Assembly (NCBI GenBank): GCA_023374025.1
Contig: SIJG01000023.1
Coordinates: 1,487,382-1,551,381, forward strand
Direction of reading: 5' to 3'
From: Heterodera schachtii
Lineage: Eukaryota > Nematoda > Chromadorea > Rhabditida > Heteroderidae
Length of the DNA stretch: 64,000 nucleotides
Positions 11,335 through 21,615 of this stretch are shown here, piece by piece. Within the stretch, counting starts at the first letter, position 1. Each line of letters starts with the position of its first letter. The position numbers and the translations under genes were made by a program. The notes under the pieces were generated by a model. It made no database searches, was not told the origin of the DNA, and saw only the letters and a program-made list of their open reading frames with translations.

Positions 11335-11920
11335 GAACAGTAGAGATCGGATCGGTCGGTTTTTTTTTCGGTTTTTTACGGTTTTCGGTTTCAGTTTTTG
11401 ACCAAAAAAAAAACCGACCGAGAAATTTTTGAATTTTTCGGTTTTTTTCGGTTTCGGTTTTTAACCGAAACCGACCGACCGAATTAATCAAAAACCGAAA
11501 CAACCGACCGACTTTTTTAATGCTATTTGTTAACCGATTTTGTCCAAAAATGACCAATTTTTTGCAATTTTGAGCCAATTTTTTAAGAAATTTAAGGATT
11601 TTTAGGTTCCGGTTGTGCGATAGGCGCCGCTGGGAAAAATTTTCAAAATTTAAATGTAATTATTACAAAATTTTGTCACAAATGGCCAAAATTTGCGATT
11701 TTTGGCACATTAAATCTCCCAAAAATTCAATATAAATATTAAAGAGCATTTTTCTGTTAATAAAAATGGTTTATTGCTTTTTTGGGAAAAAATAAGCAAA
11801 AATCAAAAAAACTGAAAAACCAAAACAAACCGAAATTTTTCTTTGGTTTTTTCGGTTTCGGTTTTTTTCGGTTTTTTTAACCGAAACCGACCGACCCTCT
11901 TGTCCGGTCTCTACTTTCTA
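11335..11920. mobile_element. Element with ACCGACCGAAA arrays at both ends
   Basis: The left side carries GGTCGGTTTT/CGGTTTCGG repeats after AGTAGAGATCGGA; the right side is the inverted equivalent ending CCGGTCTCTACT. A partial hairpin core (GCGATAGGCGCCGC, about 11612-11625) sits inside. No identical 8-bp flanks were found, so the true ends may lie further out. Confidence 0.55.
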
Positions 11921-12229
11921 TGTTAGTTAATTGACGAACAAAAATATTTCCCATCGTAAAGCCAATCAAATTTGGCAAACGCATTTTTGAACGATGCAAT
12001 TTTTATTCAATCACAAATCTTTATTAATTATTGGTGATTAATGAAAAATTTCATTAAATTTTCTTCACTTTTCTTCTTTTGTTTGTTTCTTCATGCTTTA
12101 TGCCTTCTTTCCACGGCTCATTCATTCATGGCTGAAAATTGGGAAATCAATTAGCAATAATTCTAATTTTGCAGTGCTTAAAGATAATTTTGGCTAAATG
12201 CCGAGGGAAAGTTCTCTCTCGATATTTTT

Positions 12230-12434
12230 CGTTTTCTCAATAAAACAGTCGCCCAATCTCTCGTCGATCTCTAACTGTTTGTTCTCTTATGTCTCCTCCC
12301 CTTTCCCACACTCTCTCGTCATCTCTAATTTTCTCAATTAAATAGCCCCCCCCAAACAATCTCTCGTCGTCTCTAACTATCTGGATTCTCTTTTGTCTCC
12401 ACTCTCTCTCTCTCTCTCTCGCCATCTCTCTCGT
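12230..12434. repeat. Pyrimidine-rich tract with CTCTCGTC repeats
   Basis: Plus strand is mostly C/T, with several CTCTCGTC(G/A)TCTCTAA units and a (CT)n run at about 12402-12420. It follows the Kunitz stop directly, so it would be a purine-rich 3' UTR or downstream region on that gene's strand. Confidence 0.55.
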
Positions 12435-13125
12435 TCAAACAGTCCCTCGCCCCCCTTTGGTGCCCTTCTCAATGGGACAAATGCCACGTAACTTCACCTT
12501 GCACACTTGATCACAAAGCTTCTTTGACGGGAAATTGTTTGTGTTGCCGCCTTGCCCTTTGTAGGTGAATTGCTTAAATCACAAAAATCAGAAAATGTGG
12601 AAAAGCCGGTGATTTTCTTGTCCATTTAATTGTGCTTCCTGTTGTACCTTACAATGACGACCGTCCCACCACCATCGTTTGAGTACCAAGTTGCCAGTTC
12701 CAACACTTTTGGGGTGATTACATGCCTGATTTTGAAGAAATATTTTATTTTTATAAATTTGTTGAATTATCATGAAATTTTTGGAATTTAATGGTAGGCT
12801 CTTCTTCCCGAACCTTCGTGGAGATAAAAGTCAGGGATTGGGATGAAATTCCCTAACAAAATTAATTTGTCGGGACGGCGGGGAAATTGAAGTTTTAATA
12901 AAATTTGGCGATTTCGGGTAGGAAATTTTCAAAAAATAATAACAAAAATGTTTCGCCTTATGCGTTCCCCGTCTTACTTCTGCTGCGGCTGGTCGCTTTT
13001 GCTCACTGAGGACAAGCGAGGCCTAAAAAAATACAAAGAAATTTTTTTTATAAATTTCAACTTCTTACCACACAAAGCACAAGAAAGACGGATGCAAAAA
13101 GGTTGAAGTTGAACGATGGCTTCAT
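12435..13125 (-). CDS. Secreted single-domain Kunitz-type protein, 105 aa
   Basis: Four exons, 13069-13125, 12978-13022, 12648-12725 and 12435-12572, all phase 0 with GT-AG introns, give 105 residues. The N-terminus (MKPSFNFNLFASVFLVLCVA) is a signal peptide. The mature part has a Kunitz/BPTI fold signature: A-C-N-H-P, then K-R-W-W-W-D-G-R-H-C (the usual RWYYD..C), then QFTYKGQGGNTNNF (usual F.Y.GC.GN.NNF), then SKKLCDQVC. Four of six canonical cysteines are present. The two missing are the BPTI C14 (here G-T-G-N) and C38 (G-Q-G-G-N), which pair with each other in family members, so one whole disulfide is lost. A short tail with one more cysteine (GICPIEKG) follows. Kunitz proteins are typically serine-protease inhibitors; inhibitory activity is uncertain here because the lost bond supports the reactive loop. 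Confidence 0.85.
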
Positions 13126-13221
13126 GACTTTCGAGAATTTGATGCTTTTTGTTGGGAGGAAATCGGCGGCAATTTTTAAGCGGAATGAATGAATGATGAT
13201 TTGACGCTTCAATTTGTGCCC

Positions 13222-13231
13222 CTTTTATATA
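13222..13231 (-). promoter_or_regulatory. TATA box upstream of the Kunitz gene
   Basis: On the minus strand TATATAAAAGG lies about 100 bp before the Kunitz ATG, a plausible core-promoter distance. It supports the start chosen. Confidence 0.6.
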
Positions 13232-14040
13232 CTGTTTTGGCATTGCTCTCATTCCATGCAATTAGTAACACATTAATTCTGAACCGATAAAAAAAAACCA
13301 AAAAATGGCGAAATAATATCAATGAATGTGACTGTGACTGTGTTTGACAAACAAAAACCTCTTGAACTGTCGTCATTACTAATTCTGCTGGGCGGATTAA
13401 TGTGTACAATAGAAAAACTAAAAAAGGAAAAATTAGCGAAAATAAATGTGATGCAAAAACATTACGAGCAAAAAACCATTTAAAATATTAGTTTCATTAA
13501 AATGATTGGTCAAAAAGAAATTAACTACTTAATAATTTGTTTTTTGTCTATGATTTCGAAAAATAATAACATTTAATTTAATTAAAATGTTATTTTTGTT
13601 ATTTTTTATCTAATTTAGAAGTGAATTTACTAATGTATATTATTATTATTTGTGGTGGATCACAAATCAATTTCAGCGAACTGTTGGGTATGGCTGATAG
13701 ATCAATTTCAGATTGACAAAAGAAGCAATTGGCAAAAGCGAGAAGTGTATTTGATGTGGTCATTAATTGCGAGAATCTTGACTTTTACCGATTTTTTCCG
13801 GAAAGATCATGTAAAAAAATGCTATAAATGGAATTAACTAATTAATGATAATTGATACCAAAAATCACATTTTCCTTGCATTATAAAAAAATTTTTTTTT
13901 TCATTTATTTTGCTTCACTATATAAATTTGTTTTTGATTATTTATTTATTTTTTTGAAATAATTTATTCATTTCCAATCAGTTGGGTAAATGTGCATAAT
14001 AATCGGACATTACAAAAAATGATTACACACAATTTGCTTA
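13232..14040. other. AT-rich intergenic region
   Basis: I see no gene or bounded element. Two inverted ATTTAATTTAATTAAAAT-like runs near 13570 and many homopolymers are the only structure. Confidence 0.4.
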
Positions 14041-14161
14041 ATCACTCGTGTATGATCTAAATAAACAATACGAAAAACTCAGTGAATCAGTGTAAATTTT
14101 GAATTAGCGCGTAAATTATATAATTTTTGGCGTTTAGTGTCATTTTGTCTGAACACTGGGC

Positions 14162-15050
14162 GGGTCAATGGCAACTCGTACAAAGCGGTCTACGTCAGTT
14201 CGGCCCTCACGGTTCGGCCCCCACGGTTCGGCCCTCACGATTCGGCCCCCACGGTTCGGCCCCAGCATGTTTTTCCACTATAACATTCTATAACTTTTTT
14301 CGTTGGCATCAAAATCCAATATTGTTGGTATCATTCGAAAGCTTAATGTGTTTAGGAACTTTTTCTAAGCTATTGCTTTGCGATTAGACAATTATCAAAA
14401 AAGTTATACACCAAAATTGCGAAAAAGTCGAAATTTCAGGTTTTTTATCAATAAAATTTTTACAGGCTTGAAAAACTTTCGCTTTTTGGTAAGGCTAATA
14501 GAGCATGTTAAGAGAAGCTTTCGAATGATACCAAGATTAATGGGTTTGGATAACAAATGAAAAAGCTATCGTGGAAAAGCATGCTGGGGCCGAACCGTGG
14601 GGGCCGAATCGTGAGGGCCGAACCGTGGGGGCCGAACCGTGAGGGCCGAACTGACGGGTTCCGGTACAAAGGCAACTCGTACAATTTTTAATGGGTGTAG
14701 CCATAACTTTTTTTTAAAATCAACCAAATTCTTCAAACTTGATATCATCCGAATGCTCTCCAACTTTAGAAGCGATCATTAAGCAGAAGCTAAGAGATTA
14801 AGCATCTCACAAAAAAGTTATGATTTATAAATTGCCAAAAAGTCTGCTTTTTGTGGATTTTTAATGTTCTTTAAATTATAACTTTTTTGTGAGATGCTTA
14901 ATCTCTTAGCTTCTGCTTAATGATCGCTTCTAAACTTGGAGAGCATTCGAATGATATCAAGTTTGAAGAATTTGGTTGATTTTAAAAAAAGTTATGGCCA
15001 CACCCATTAAAAATTGTACGAGTTGCCTTTGTACGAGTTGCCCTGACACC
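14162..15050. mobile_element. GTACGAGTTG-family foldback element hosting a nested element
   Basis: Flanked by an 8-bp duplication CACTGGGC (14154-14161, 15051-15058). Ends carry GGCAACTCGTACAAAG in inverted orientation. The right half is almost a palindrome around 14850 and holds the internal module with TTCAAACTTGATATCATCCG on both arms. The ends share the CAACTCGTAC core with the larger element at 56403-58088. The element at 14186-14663 is inserted in its left end. Confidence 0.82.
14186..14663. mobile_element. CGGTCTAC...TTCGGCCC foldback MITE, nested
   Basis: Ends CGGTCTACGTCAGTTCGGCC and the inverted CCGAACTGACGGGTTCCG, with 8-bp duplication GTACAAAG (14178-14185, 14664-14671) inside the host element's end. 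Each end has four to five units of (C/T)CACGGTTCGGCCC. The internal module (TTGGTATCATTCGAAAGCTT) is present once in each orientation. The same family occurs at 51296 and, in variant form, at 41690 and 49570. Confidence 0.88.
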
Positions 15051-15152
15051 CACTGGGCTTAACGCATAGTGATGGGCATATAAAAGCGTTGCGACACTTT
15101 CATTTTCCGCCATTTAATTATTCCGTCTTCGTCTTCCATTTTCACTATTATT

Positions 15153-15852
15153 CAGGGTTTCGATCTCAAAATTTTGAAAATCCTCATTTCAGCCATAAAA
15201 AATCCTCATTTGCCACAAAAATACTCAAAAAAATCCTCATTTGGAATAAAAAATCCTCATTTTTTAAAACATCATAAAATTGCAAACAAAATCAGTAAAC
15301 TGTCATTTTTCATTTGAAACAATCACGGCGCCTATCAGCGCCGCCGGACCTATTTTTTTCTTAAAAAATTGTTTTAATTTTTGCTTTTAAATTGCTTTTT
15401 TTGTGGCGCGGTTTTTCCAAAAAACTTTTTGGTGACATTAGGGTGAGGGGGTCCGGCAGTGCCGATAGGCGCTGCCGGAAAAAATTTGGGATTTTGAGTG
15501 CGATTTGTTAAGATTTTGTCAAAAAAATAATTTTGACCCCCTCTATCGAATTCCTCTTTATTTTTTTGAACAAAATTATCTAAAGGAAATTAATTAAAAT
15601 TTATTGAAAAATGAGGATTTTTCGAAAAAAAAAATTTAAGATTTGAAAAAAAAGTTCGAACATTTTACCAAATATGCCTAATTTTTCAAAAAATCATGCT
15701 TTTTTGTCACTTTTTTTATCAAAAGACCACAAAAATCCTCAAATTTCTCAAGAGACCACAAAAATCCTCAAATCCTCATTTTTCAAAAAAATCCTCCTTG
15801 ACCCTCTAAAAGACCACAAAATGAGGAAAAATCCTCACATATCGAAACCCTG
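15153..15852. mobile_element. hAT-like MITE, CAGGGTTTCGAT ends, two hairpin cores
   Basis: Perfect 12-bp inverted ends CAGGGTTTCGAT/ATCGAAACCCTG and perfect 8-bp duplication CTATTATT (15145-15152, 15853-15860). Subterminal AAAATCCTCATTT repeats occur on both sides. Two GC-rich cores lie inside (about 15326-15349, degenerate; 15449-15477). The related locus at 19556 is uninterrupted. Confidence 0.92.
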
Positions 15853-16123
15853 CTATTATTCCCATTGCATATTCGTCGTCATAGTTCAACTGCGCTGATT
15901 CGCATGGCAAAGTTTTTTTCATGAAATCTTTTTAACATTGATGTTTTTGTTTCTGATCACAACATCGTACAAAAATTTCAATTCCCCCCCCCCCTCCCTC
16001 CCATTTTCGAGTTTTTGTTTTCATCATCTTTCCACTGTGGATTTTTAAGGCGCTGATCAGTGATTACGAACCCCCTCCCCTTCTAGAAAATGTTTTGTAC
16101 GATTTCAACTGAAAATCCGTTTT

Positions 16124-18688
16124 TCAGAAGCTGAAAGTCAACTTTTTGTAAAAAGCACAATTTTCGACAGGTTCAGCTGACCATTTTTTTCCCATGTTGA
16201 GGAACTGGACGACTGGATCAAAGTCATGGTCGCGAATTTGGATTTGCATGTCAAATTGTACAATCAATTTGTCAATTGGTGTTTCAAAATGCTCCGACAA
16301 AATCTTTTGTGTCATTTGGCCGACCGTTGGGTTACAACGTTCAACATTTGCAAAAGCAGCGAAATTCATTTGATGCTGCTCATTGTCCGTCACCATGAAG
16401 AATTGGTACTTTTTGACTGCACAACGTTCTTTCGAATTTTCAGTCCAATGAATTTCCAAAGACGCAAAACATTTATTTTTTTCCAACTGTCCAATGTCTG
16501 ATTCGTCGTTGCGACGGCTTTGGTCCTAAACGTTTAGTTTAATTACACACTGAAAGTATTAGACAATGAATAACACCTGCTGCTGAACATTCCGTACACC
16601 AAAATCTTCTCCAGTTTGTCTTGCAGAAACAATCGGAACCAAATCAATTCCAAATTCAGTGACGGGCTGCGCAACGGGTTGCAAACAATGCACTAAAACT
16701 AATTATTGTCAGCATAAACCAAATGGGGTAATTTCGACTTTTTGTTCGAATTCGGGTTCGGAGTCCGAAATAATCGGTTTTCCCAACCCAAAAACCCCAA
16801 AAAAAGTTTACCCCTATAAATTTTTTTAAATCTGGTGACAGATAATATGAAGGATCCTTTTTTTTTCTTACCATTGTCCGATAGAGTGCTGTCGCCATGC
16901 GCTGAGTCCTCCCGCTGATTCTGCTGCCCTTCCCACTCCATCATTGGTTCGTCACTGTTTCCTCCGTCAGCCAATTCGACTCGCACGGCTTCGGCATAAC
17001 TTTTTGTCTTTTTCGCCGATGGATTGTCAAATTGTGCCGGATTCTGTTGACCCTTTTGAGAGAAGAAACAAATATTTATTTATTTCTCAACAATGGATGG
17101 ATGGTTGAACAGATGAACATACAAATTGCATATGGTCCACTGATGAGAGAACATCGGCCACTCCAATGGCTTCTAAAATTGTAGCAATTTTTATTTGGTT
17201 CGAAAAGTCAAAGTACGGAATATGTGCCAACCGAATTCGTTCGGTTCATCGCCAATTTTTTCGAAACTGCCGTTGACACTTTGCATTCGTGACAAAGACA
17301 ATTGCTGATTCTCCGCCTCGGCATTTTCAATGGCAACTTCGTCATAAATGAGTCCAATTGCATCTGAAAATTGAAAAAAGTAAGTCGACGTGAAAAAGGT
17401 CGTAAAACCAGGGTTCCCAAGTGTCCTTATTTCTAAGATTTTTCTTATTTCCAGGCTTCCCTCTAAAATTTTTTTTTGTTTAATGATTTATTTCGCTGAT
17501 ATTTGAATGTGTGTGTGTGTGTCTTCGGACATTTTTATTTTATTTTTGTGTTTAAATGCCCAAAATGCCTTAAAAAACATTCAAAATTTTACAATTTTTA
17601 GAAATTTTTTGCTAAAAATCAAAAAATTTGGAATTTTTTTTCAGAATTTCCCGGCAGCGCCTATAGGCACCGCCGGACCCCCCTGACGTTCCCAACTTTT
17701 TTGAAAAAAAGTGCCGCAGAAAATATTAGTTTTAACTCGTTAGTCATTATTTTAAAAACCGGTATTCAGTAATCTTTTTCAACTAAAAATTTCGTTGTTA
17801 AACCTAAGGTATCATGACAACTCATACACAGGCAATTCGAACAATTAGACTATGCCTAAGCTTTAGGCTTAAGCCTAGGCTTCTTTTTTTAATTTTTTTT
17901 TTGTTAGTTTATTTTCTATTGACATCATTAAGTGTGTTTAGGGTTGCTTTTGCACATTTCGATAATCAAATTATACAATCAAGAACAATTAGACGATTCG
18001 AAAGGTATAAAATTTCGATTGACGGTTCGAAAAAAACTGTTTTTGTGACTGGTAAATGATGGGACGCGTAAACTGTTGTTGGGACGCGTAAAATGTGATG
18101 GGACGCGTAAAATGTTGTTGGGACGCGTAAAATGCCATGGGACGCGTAAAGTGTCATGGGACGCGTAAAATGTGATGGGACGCGTAAAATGTTGTTGGGA
18201 CGCGTAAATGCCATGGGACGCGTAAAATGTGATGGGACGCGTAAAATGTTGTTGGGACGCGTAAAATGCCATGGGACGCGTAAAGTGTCATGGGACGCGT
18301 AAAGTGTCATGGGACGCGTAAAATGTCATGGGACGCGTAAAACCGACTAGAACCTTATTTTTGTGTTTAAATGCCCAAAATGCCTTAAAAACATTCAAAA
18401 TTTTACAATTTTTAAAAATTTTTCGCTAAAAATTAAAAAATTTGGAATTTTTTTTCAAAATTTCCCGGCAGCGCCTATAGGCACCGTCGGACCCCCCTGA
18501 CGTTCCCAACTTTTTTGAAAAAAAGTGCCGCAAAAAATATTAGTTTTAACTCGTTAGTCATTACTTTAAAAAAAAACTTGGCAACCCTGCGTAAAAACGC
18601 TTGGACTTAACGCAAGCGTCTTTTGGCGTTGTCCAAACTGTTCATCAGCGTCCGCTTCAGTGGGATTGATGAGTATTCATGTTCGTAG
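16124..18688 (-). CDS. Uncharacterised multi-exon protein (about 323 aa or more), 5' end unresolved
   Basis: Six exons on the minus strand join in one frame: 18612-18688, 17217-17363, 17123-17172, 16872-17052, 16577-16692, 16124-16525. All have GT-AG borders and matching phases. The product starts (incomplete) YEHEYSSIPLKRTLMNSLDN, continues through IYDEVAIENAEAENQQLS, an acidic GGNSDEPMMEWEGQQ stretch and QPVAQPVTEFGIDLVPIV, and ends in a folded-looking domain (SLEIHWTENSKERCAVKKY ... QFDMQIQIRDHDFDPVVQFL). I do not recognise a family. The intron between the first two exons holds the hAT-like element 17409-18589. A possible upstream exon near 18730-18800 (SASDTDDDEMSPDKG) could not be joined in phase. 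Confidence 0.65.
17409..18589. mobile_element. hAT-like element with internal ACGCGT array, in an intron
   Basis: Ends CAGGGTTCCCAAGTGT and inverted CAGGGTTGCCAAGT, flanked by CGTAAAAC (17401-17408) and CGTAAAAA (18590-18597), a 7/8 match. Inside, a block of about 215 bp with the GC-rich hairpin core is present twice in direct orientation (about 17541-17757 and 18357-18570). Between them lie 300 bp of unrelated sequence and the 18061-18342 array. It lies within an intron of the gene at 16124-18688, so it need not disrupt the protein. Confidence 0.8.
18061..18342 (+). repeat. Tandem array, 15 x GGGACGCGTAAA with 18-20 bp period
   Basis: Fifteen GGGACGCGTAAA motifs separated by one of a few short spacers (ATGTTGTT, ATGTGAT, ATGCCAT, GTGTCAT), with a repeating order of variants that points to multi-unit duplication. 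Each unit holds the ACGCGT palindrome. Open reading frames through it are a by-product of the repeat. Confidence 0.9.
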
Positions 18689-18888
18689 CTGAAGGGAGTT
18701 AGGTGTGTCAATTAATGTTTTTTAATTGGCAAGATTTTCGGCATTTTTGCTTGCCTTTGTCCGGTGACATTTCGTCGTCGTCTGTATCGCTTGCTGAATT
18801 TGTTATCATTTGGAGAAATTCGTAAAAAAATTGTCTACATAGTCTAAAAATTTTGAGGTGAACCTTTCTGTTAGGCTGGGATCGACCC

Positions 18889-19050
18889 ATTTCCCTATGG
18901 CCGTTTCCCTATGGGCCGTTTCCCTATGGGCCATTTCCCTATGGGCCATTTCCCTATGGGCCATTTCCCTATGGGCCATTTCCCTATGGGCCGTTTCCCT
19001 ATGGCCGTTTCCATATGGCCAGTTCCAAATTCAAGTATTTGGGCCATTTC
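18889..19050 (+). repeat. Tandem array of TTTCCCTATGGGCCA (15 bp)
   Basis: Eight exact CCCTATGG units plus decayed copies. It looks like the subterminal array of a mobile element whose other end is not recognisable. The rest of 19051-19380 shows no gene. Confidence 0.8.
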
Positions 19051-19379
19051 CCTACCAAAAATTTTTCAAAAATTTTCGGCGAAAATTCAAAAATAGAAAG
19101 GGTATTTTCAACATTTTGATGTTTCTCATGCATTCTAAGACAATAAATTTTATGTTTAATGTTGAAGAGAAGAAAATAGAAATACTCCTAACAAAACAAG
19201 AACCGTACAAAGCTTCAAAACAATGATCATTCATAATTTTTCACAAGTAAAAATTTTTTAAGTGTTTCGTCTATTTTACCAGCTTTATCCGGTCCCCATA
19301 TTCTTAAATTGGATCAAGAATTTTTTTTTCCCGAATTTAATCTCCTTTATTAATATTACCTACTTAAAATCTATCCAAT

Positions 19380-19745
19380 AAACAATGCAAAAAATGCAGT
19401 GATCACATAAATTGAATTAGCGCGTAAATTATATAATTTTTGGCGTTTCGAGTCATTTTGTCTAACATGGACTTACTTAACCCATAAATATGGGCATATA
19501 AAAGCGTTGCGCACTTTCATTTTGTGCCATTTCATTCCGTATTTGTCTTCCATTTTCATTATAAGTCCCATTGCATATTCGTCGTCATAGTTCAACTGCG
19601 CTGATTCGCATGGTAAAGTTTTTTTTCATGAAATCTTTTTAACTTTGATGTTTTGGATGTGATTACAAATATCGTACAAAAAGTTCAATCCCCCTCCCAT
19701 TTTCGATTCAACTGAAAATCCGTTTTTCAAAAGCTGAAAGTCTCT
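19380..19745 (+). repeat. Uninterrupted copy of the 14-16 kb segment, upstream of the ankyrin gene
   Basis: Matches the three pieces of 14041-16123 in order. It holds CATATAAAAGCG at about 19494, a TATA-like motif about 345 bp before the ankyrin start, and ends about 100 bp before it. Possibly part of a duplicated promoter region. Confidence 0.7.
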
Positions 19746-19840
19746 TTCCACCGGGATTTTCGGGGTCATTGACCAGTGAAATGAATCCCCCCACTCCTGA
19801 AAAAATGTTTGGCACGCTTTAAACTCAGAAGCCTTTTTCA

Positions 19841-21615
19841 ATGACTGATTTTGCCCCCACAATTAAGGCAGATGCTGAACATCCCACTGCCGCTGCTGAT
19901 GCTGCTGCTGTGGACAACTTCGAGACGCGCACTCGCCGCTTCTTCGACTTGATCAACGACGGCAACATCCAACAACTTCGTGTGCTGATCGATGCGCTGG
20001 ACGCCGACGAGCTGAACATTTTGCTGCGGTGGATGGTTGATCCAGTGGAGCGCGACTACACCCGATCACGATCAGCACTTTGGAGTGCCTTTTTTCGACA
20101 ACACATCGACATTGTTGATCTCTTGGTAGTGGTCAAACAATTTTATCAGTCGGCACTAATTTTGTATGGCATTTTCAGTTGGAGAAGGGCGCCGATCCGA
20201 ATGAGCCGGTGGTTGGCCGTGAGAACGACATAAACACGAGTGGGTGGTGTTGTTGATCTGATCACAAATCTGACATCCATTTCGTACAATTCCTGACACG
20301 AATTCGAACAAAAAGTCGAAAGTTCAAATTTTCGAATCTCACATGTTCGTCTAAAATAATTTAAATGAACTTTGATTGTTGGATGGTGGCTTTCAGTTTG
20401 TTACCGTGTATTTAACCCTTTTTAAGAATTTGAACTTTAGATTTTTTGTTCGAATTCGGGTCGGAAATGGTCAAAACTCGGGTGCCGGAGATTAATTACA
20501 TGTTTGCCTGCGTTGGACATAATGTTGTTTCACCATTTGTGTGCAGACATGACGCCTCTTTACCTTGCTGTCTTCAATGCAAATTTGCCGCTGTGCCGTG
20601 TGCTGGTCGACCGTGGTGCCAACATTGACTTGGGCACAGACTTTGCCACAACGCCGCTGATGATCGCTTGCAAAAGATCGCAAATGGAAATTGGTAGACC
20701 AAAAAATTGAAAAATGCGTAATTTTTCCCGTCATTTCTTTTCACAACAGTCTCATTTCTCATCGAGAATGGAGCCGACATCAATCTGCAGAATGGTGACG
20801 GAGAAACGGCATTGATGACCGCCTGTTCCAGAGGAAATGTAGGGGAAAATTTTCGTTGGCGAAATGTTTTCCAACATTTCCCATTTGAATTCGCAGGTGG
20901 ACATTGTGCGCTTGTTGCTGTCACACGGTGCAAATGTGGAGCAAACGGATTACGAAGGTGGGTTTTACAGTACTCAAAATGCCGTGGCACGGATTTTATC
21001 TCTAAATTTCAGGATTCCGTTTCGCACTTAAGAACGCTGCCAGTGAGGGCCATTTGGAGGTGTGCCGTCTGCTGGTGGAGGAGTGGGCCGCAGATGTCAA
21101 CCAACAGACCATTCAAGAGCGAATCACTGCACTGATTTACGCTGTCATTCGAGGACATTTGGCCATCGGTGGGAAGAAAATCTGGCAAAATGCCAAAAAA
21201 AAAAATTAATCCCCCCTAATTTTCAGTGAATTTCCTCATCGAACATGGCGCCGACCTCCATCATGTTGACGTGGCTGGACTCAACGCTTTGATGTGGGCA
21301 GTGATCAGTAGGAAGACTGAAATGGCACGGCATTTGATGGCCATCGGCGCGGACATTGAGCACCGGGACAGGACCGGTGAGCAGCAGTGGAAGTGGCCAA
21401 ATTGAAGCGTTTTGTTCTCCCATTTCAGGCAGACGAGCGCAGGATTTGGCGGAACAGATCGGAAATGCCGAAATGGTGACCATTTTTCGTACGCCGGCGA
21501 CGGACAATGGGCGGCACGCGGAGGGCACCGATGGGTAAAGAAAATGATGATTTTTGATCAAAAAAAAATGTTTTTCCCATTTTTCAGACAGCAAAATGAT
21601 CAGCAACAGATGTGA
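19841..21615 (+). CDS. Ankyrin-repeat protein, nine exons
   Basis: Exons 19841-20125, 20179-20218, 20547-20693, 20750-20838, 20897-20957, 21013-21168, 21227-21375, 21429-21534 and 21588-21615 join in frame with GT-AG borders. After an alanine-rich N-terminus (IKADAEHPTAAADAAAVDNF) there are about six ankyrin repeats, seen as VDLLLEKGADPNEP, PLYLAVFNANLPLCRVLVDR-GANIDL, TPLMIACKRSQMEIVSFLIE-NGADINLQ, TALMTACSRGNVDIVRLLLS-HGANVEQ, HLEVCRLLVEEWAADVNQ and HLAIVNFLIEHGADLHHVD. A last RTGRRAQDLAEQIGN unit caps them, and a short QQNDQQQM tail ends the protein. No signal peptide or other domain is visible, so it is probably an intracellular scaffold. Codon choice is more GC-rich than the surroundings, as expected for a conserved gene. 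Confidence 0.88.

Larger units (their letters stand above)
14041..16123. repeat. Segmental copy of 19380-19745, split by inserted elements
   Basis: The pieces 14041-14161, 15051-15152 and 15853-16123 together match 19380-19745: GAATTAGCGCGTAAATTATA, then CATATAAAAGCGTTGCG, then CATTGCATATTCGTCGTC and TTCAACTGCGCTGATTCGCA. The other copy lacks the insertions and so gives empty sites for them. The block contains a TATAAAA motif and ends near the 3' end of the gene starting at 16124. Confidence 0.8.

Noticed and set aside
16226..16501. Plus-strand frame opposite the 16124-16525 exon
   Set aside because: Shadow of the minus-strand exon, which has phase-matching neighbours and a better protein character.
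17966..18310. Two overlapping minus-strand frames of 97 and 114 codons with repeated YASQQHFTRPITF-type units
   Set aside because: They are translations of the GGGACGCGTAAA tandem array in different frames; no start context, splice signal or protein-like composition.
18061..18342. CRISPR-like look of repeats and short spacers
   Set aside because: Spacers are only 6-8 bp, recur in a few variants, and the genome is eukaryotic; it is a tandem satellite-like array.
18858..19226. Plus-strand frame with repeated WAISLWAISLWAI
   Set aside because: Product of the CCCTATGGGCCATTT 15-bp array, which has no stop in several frames.
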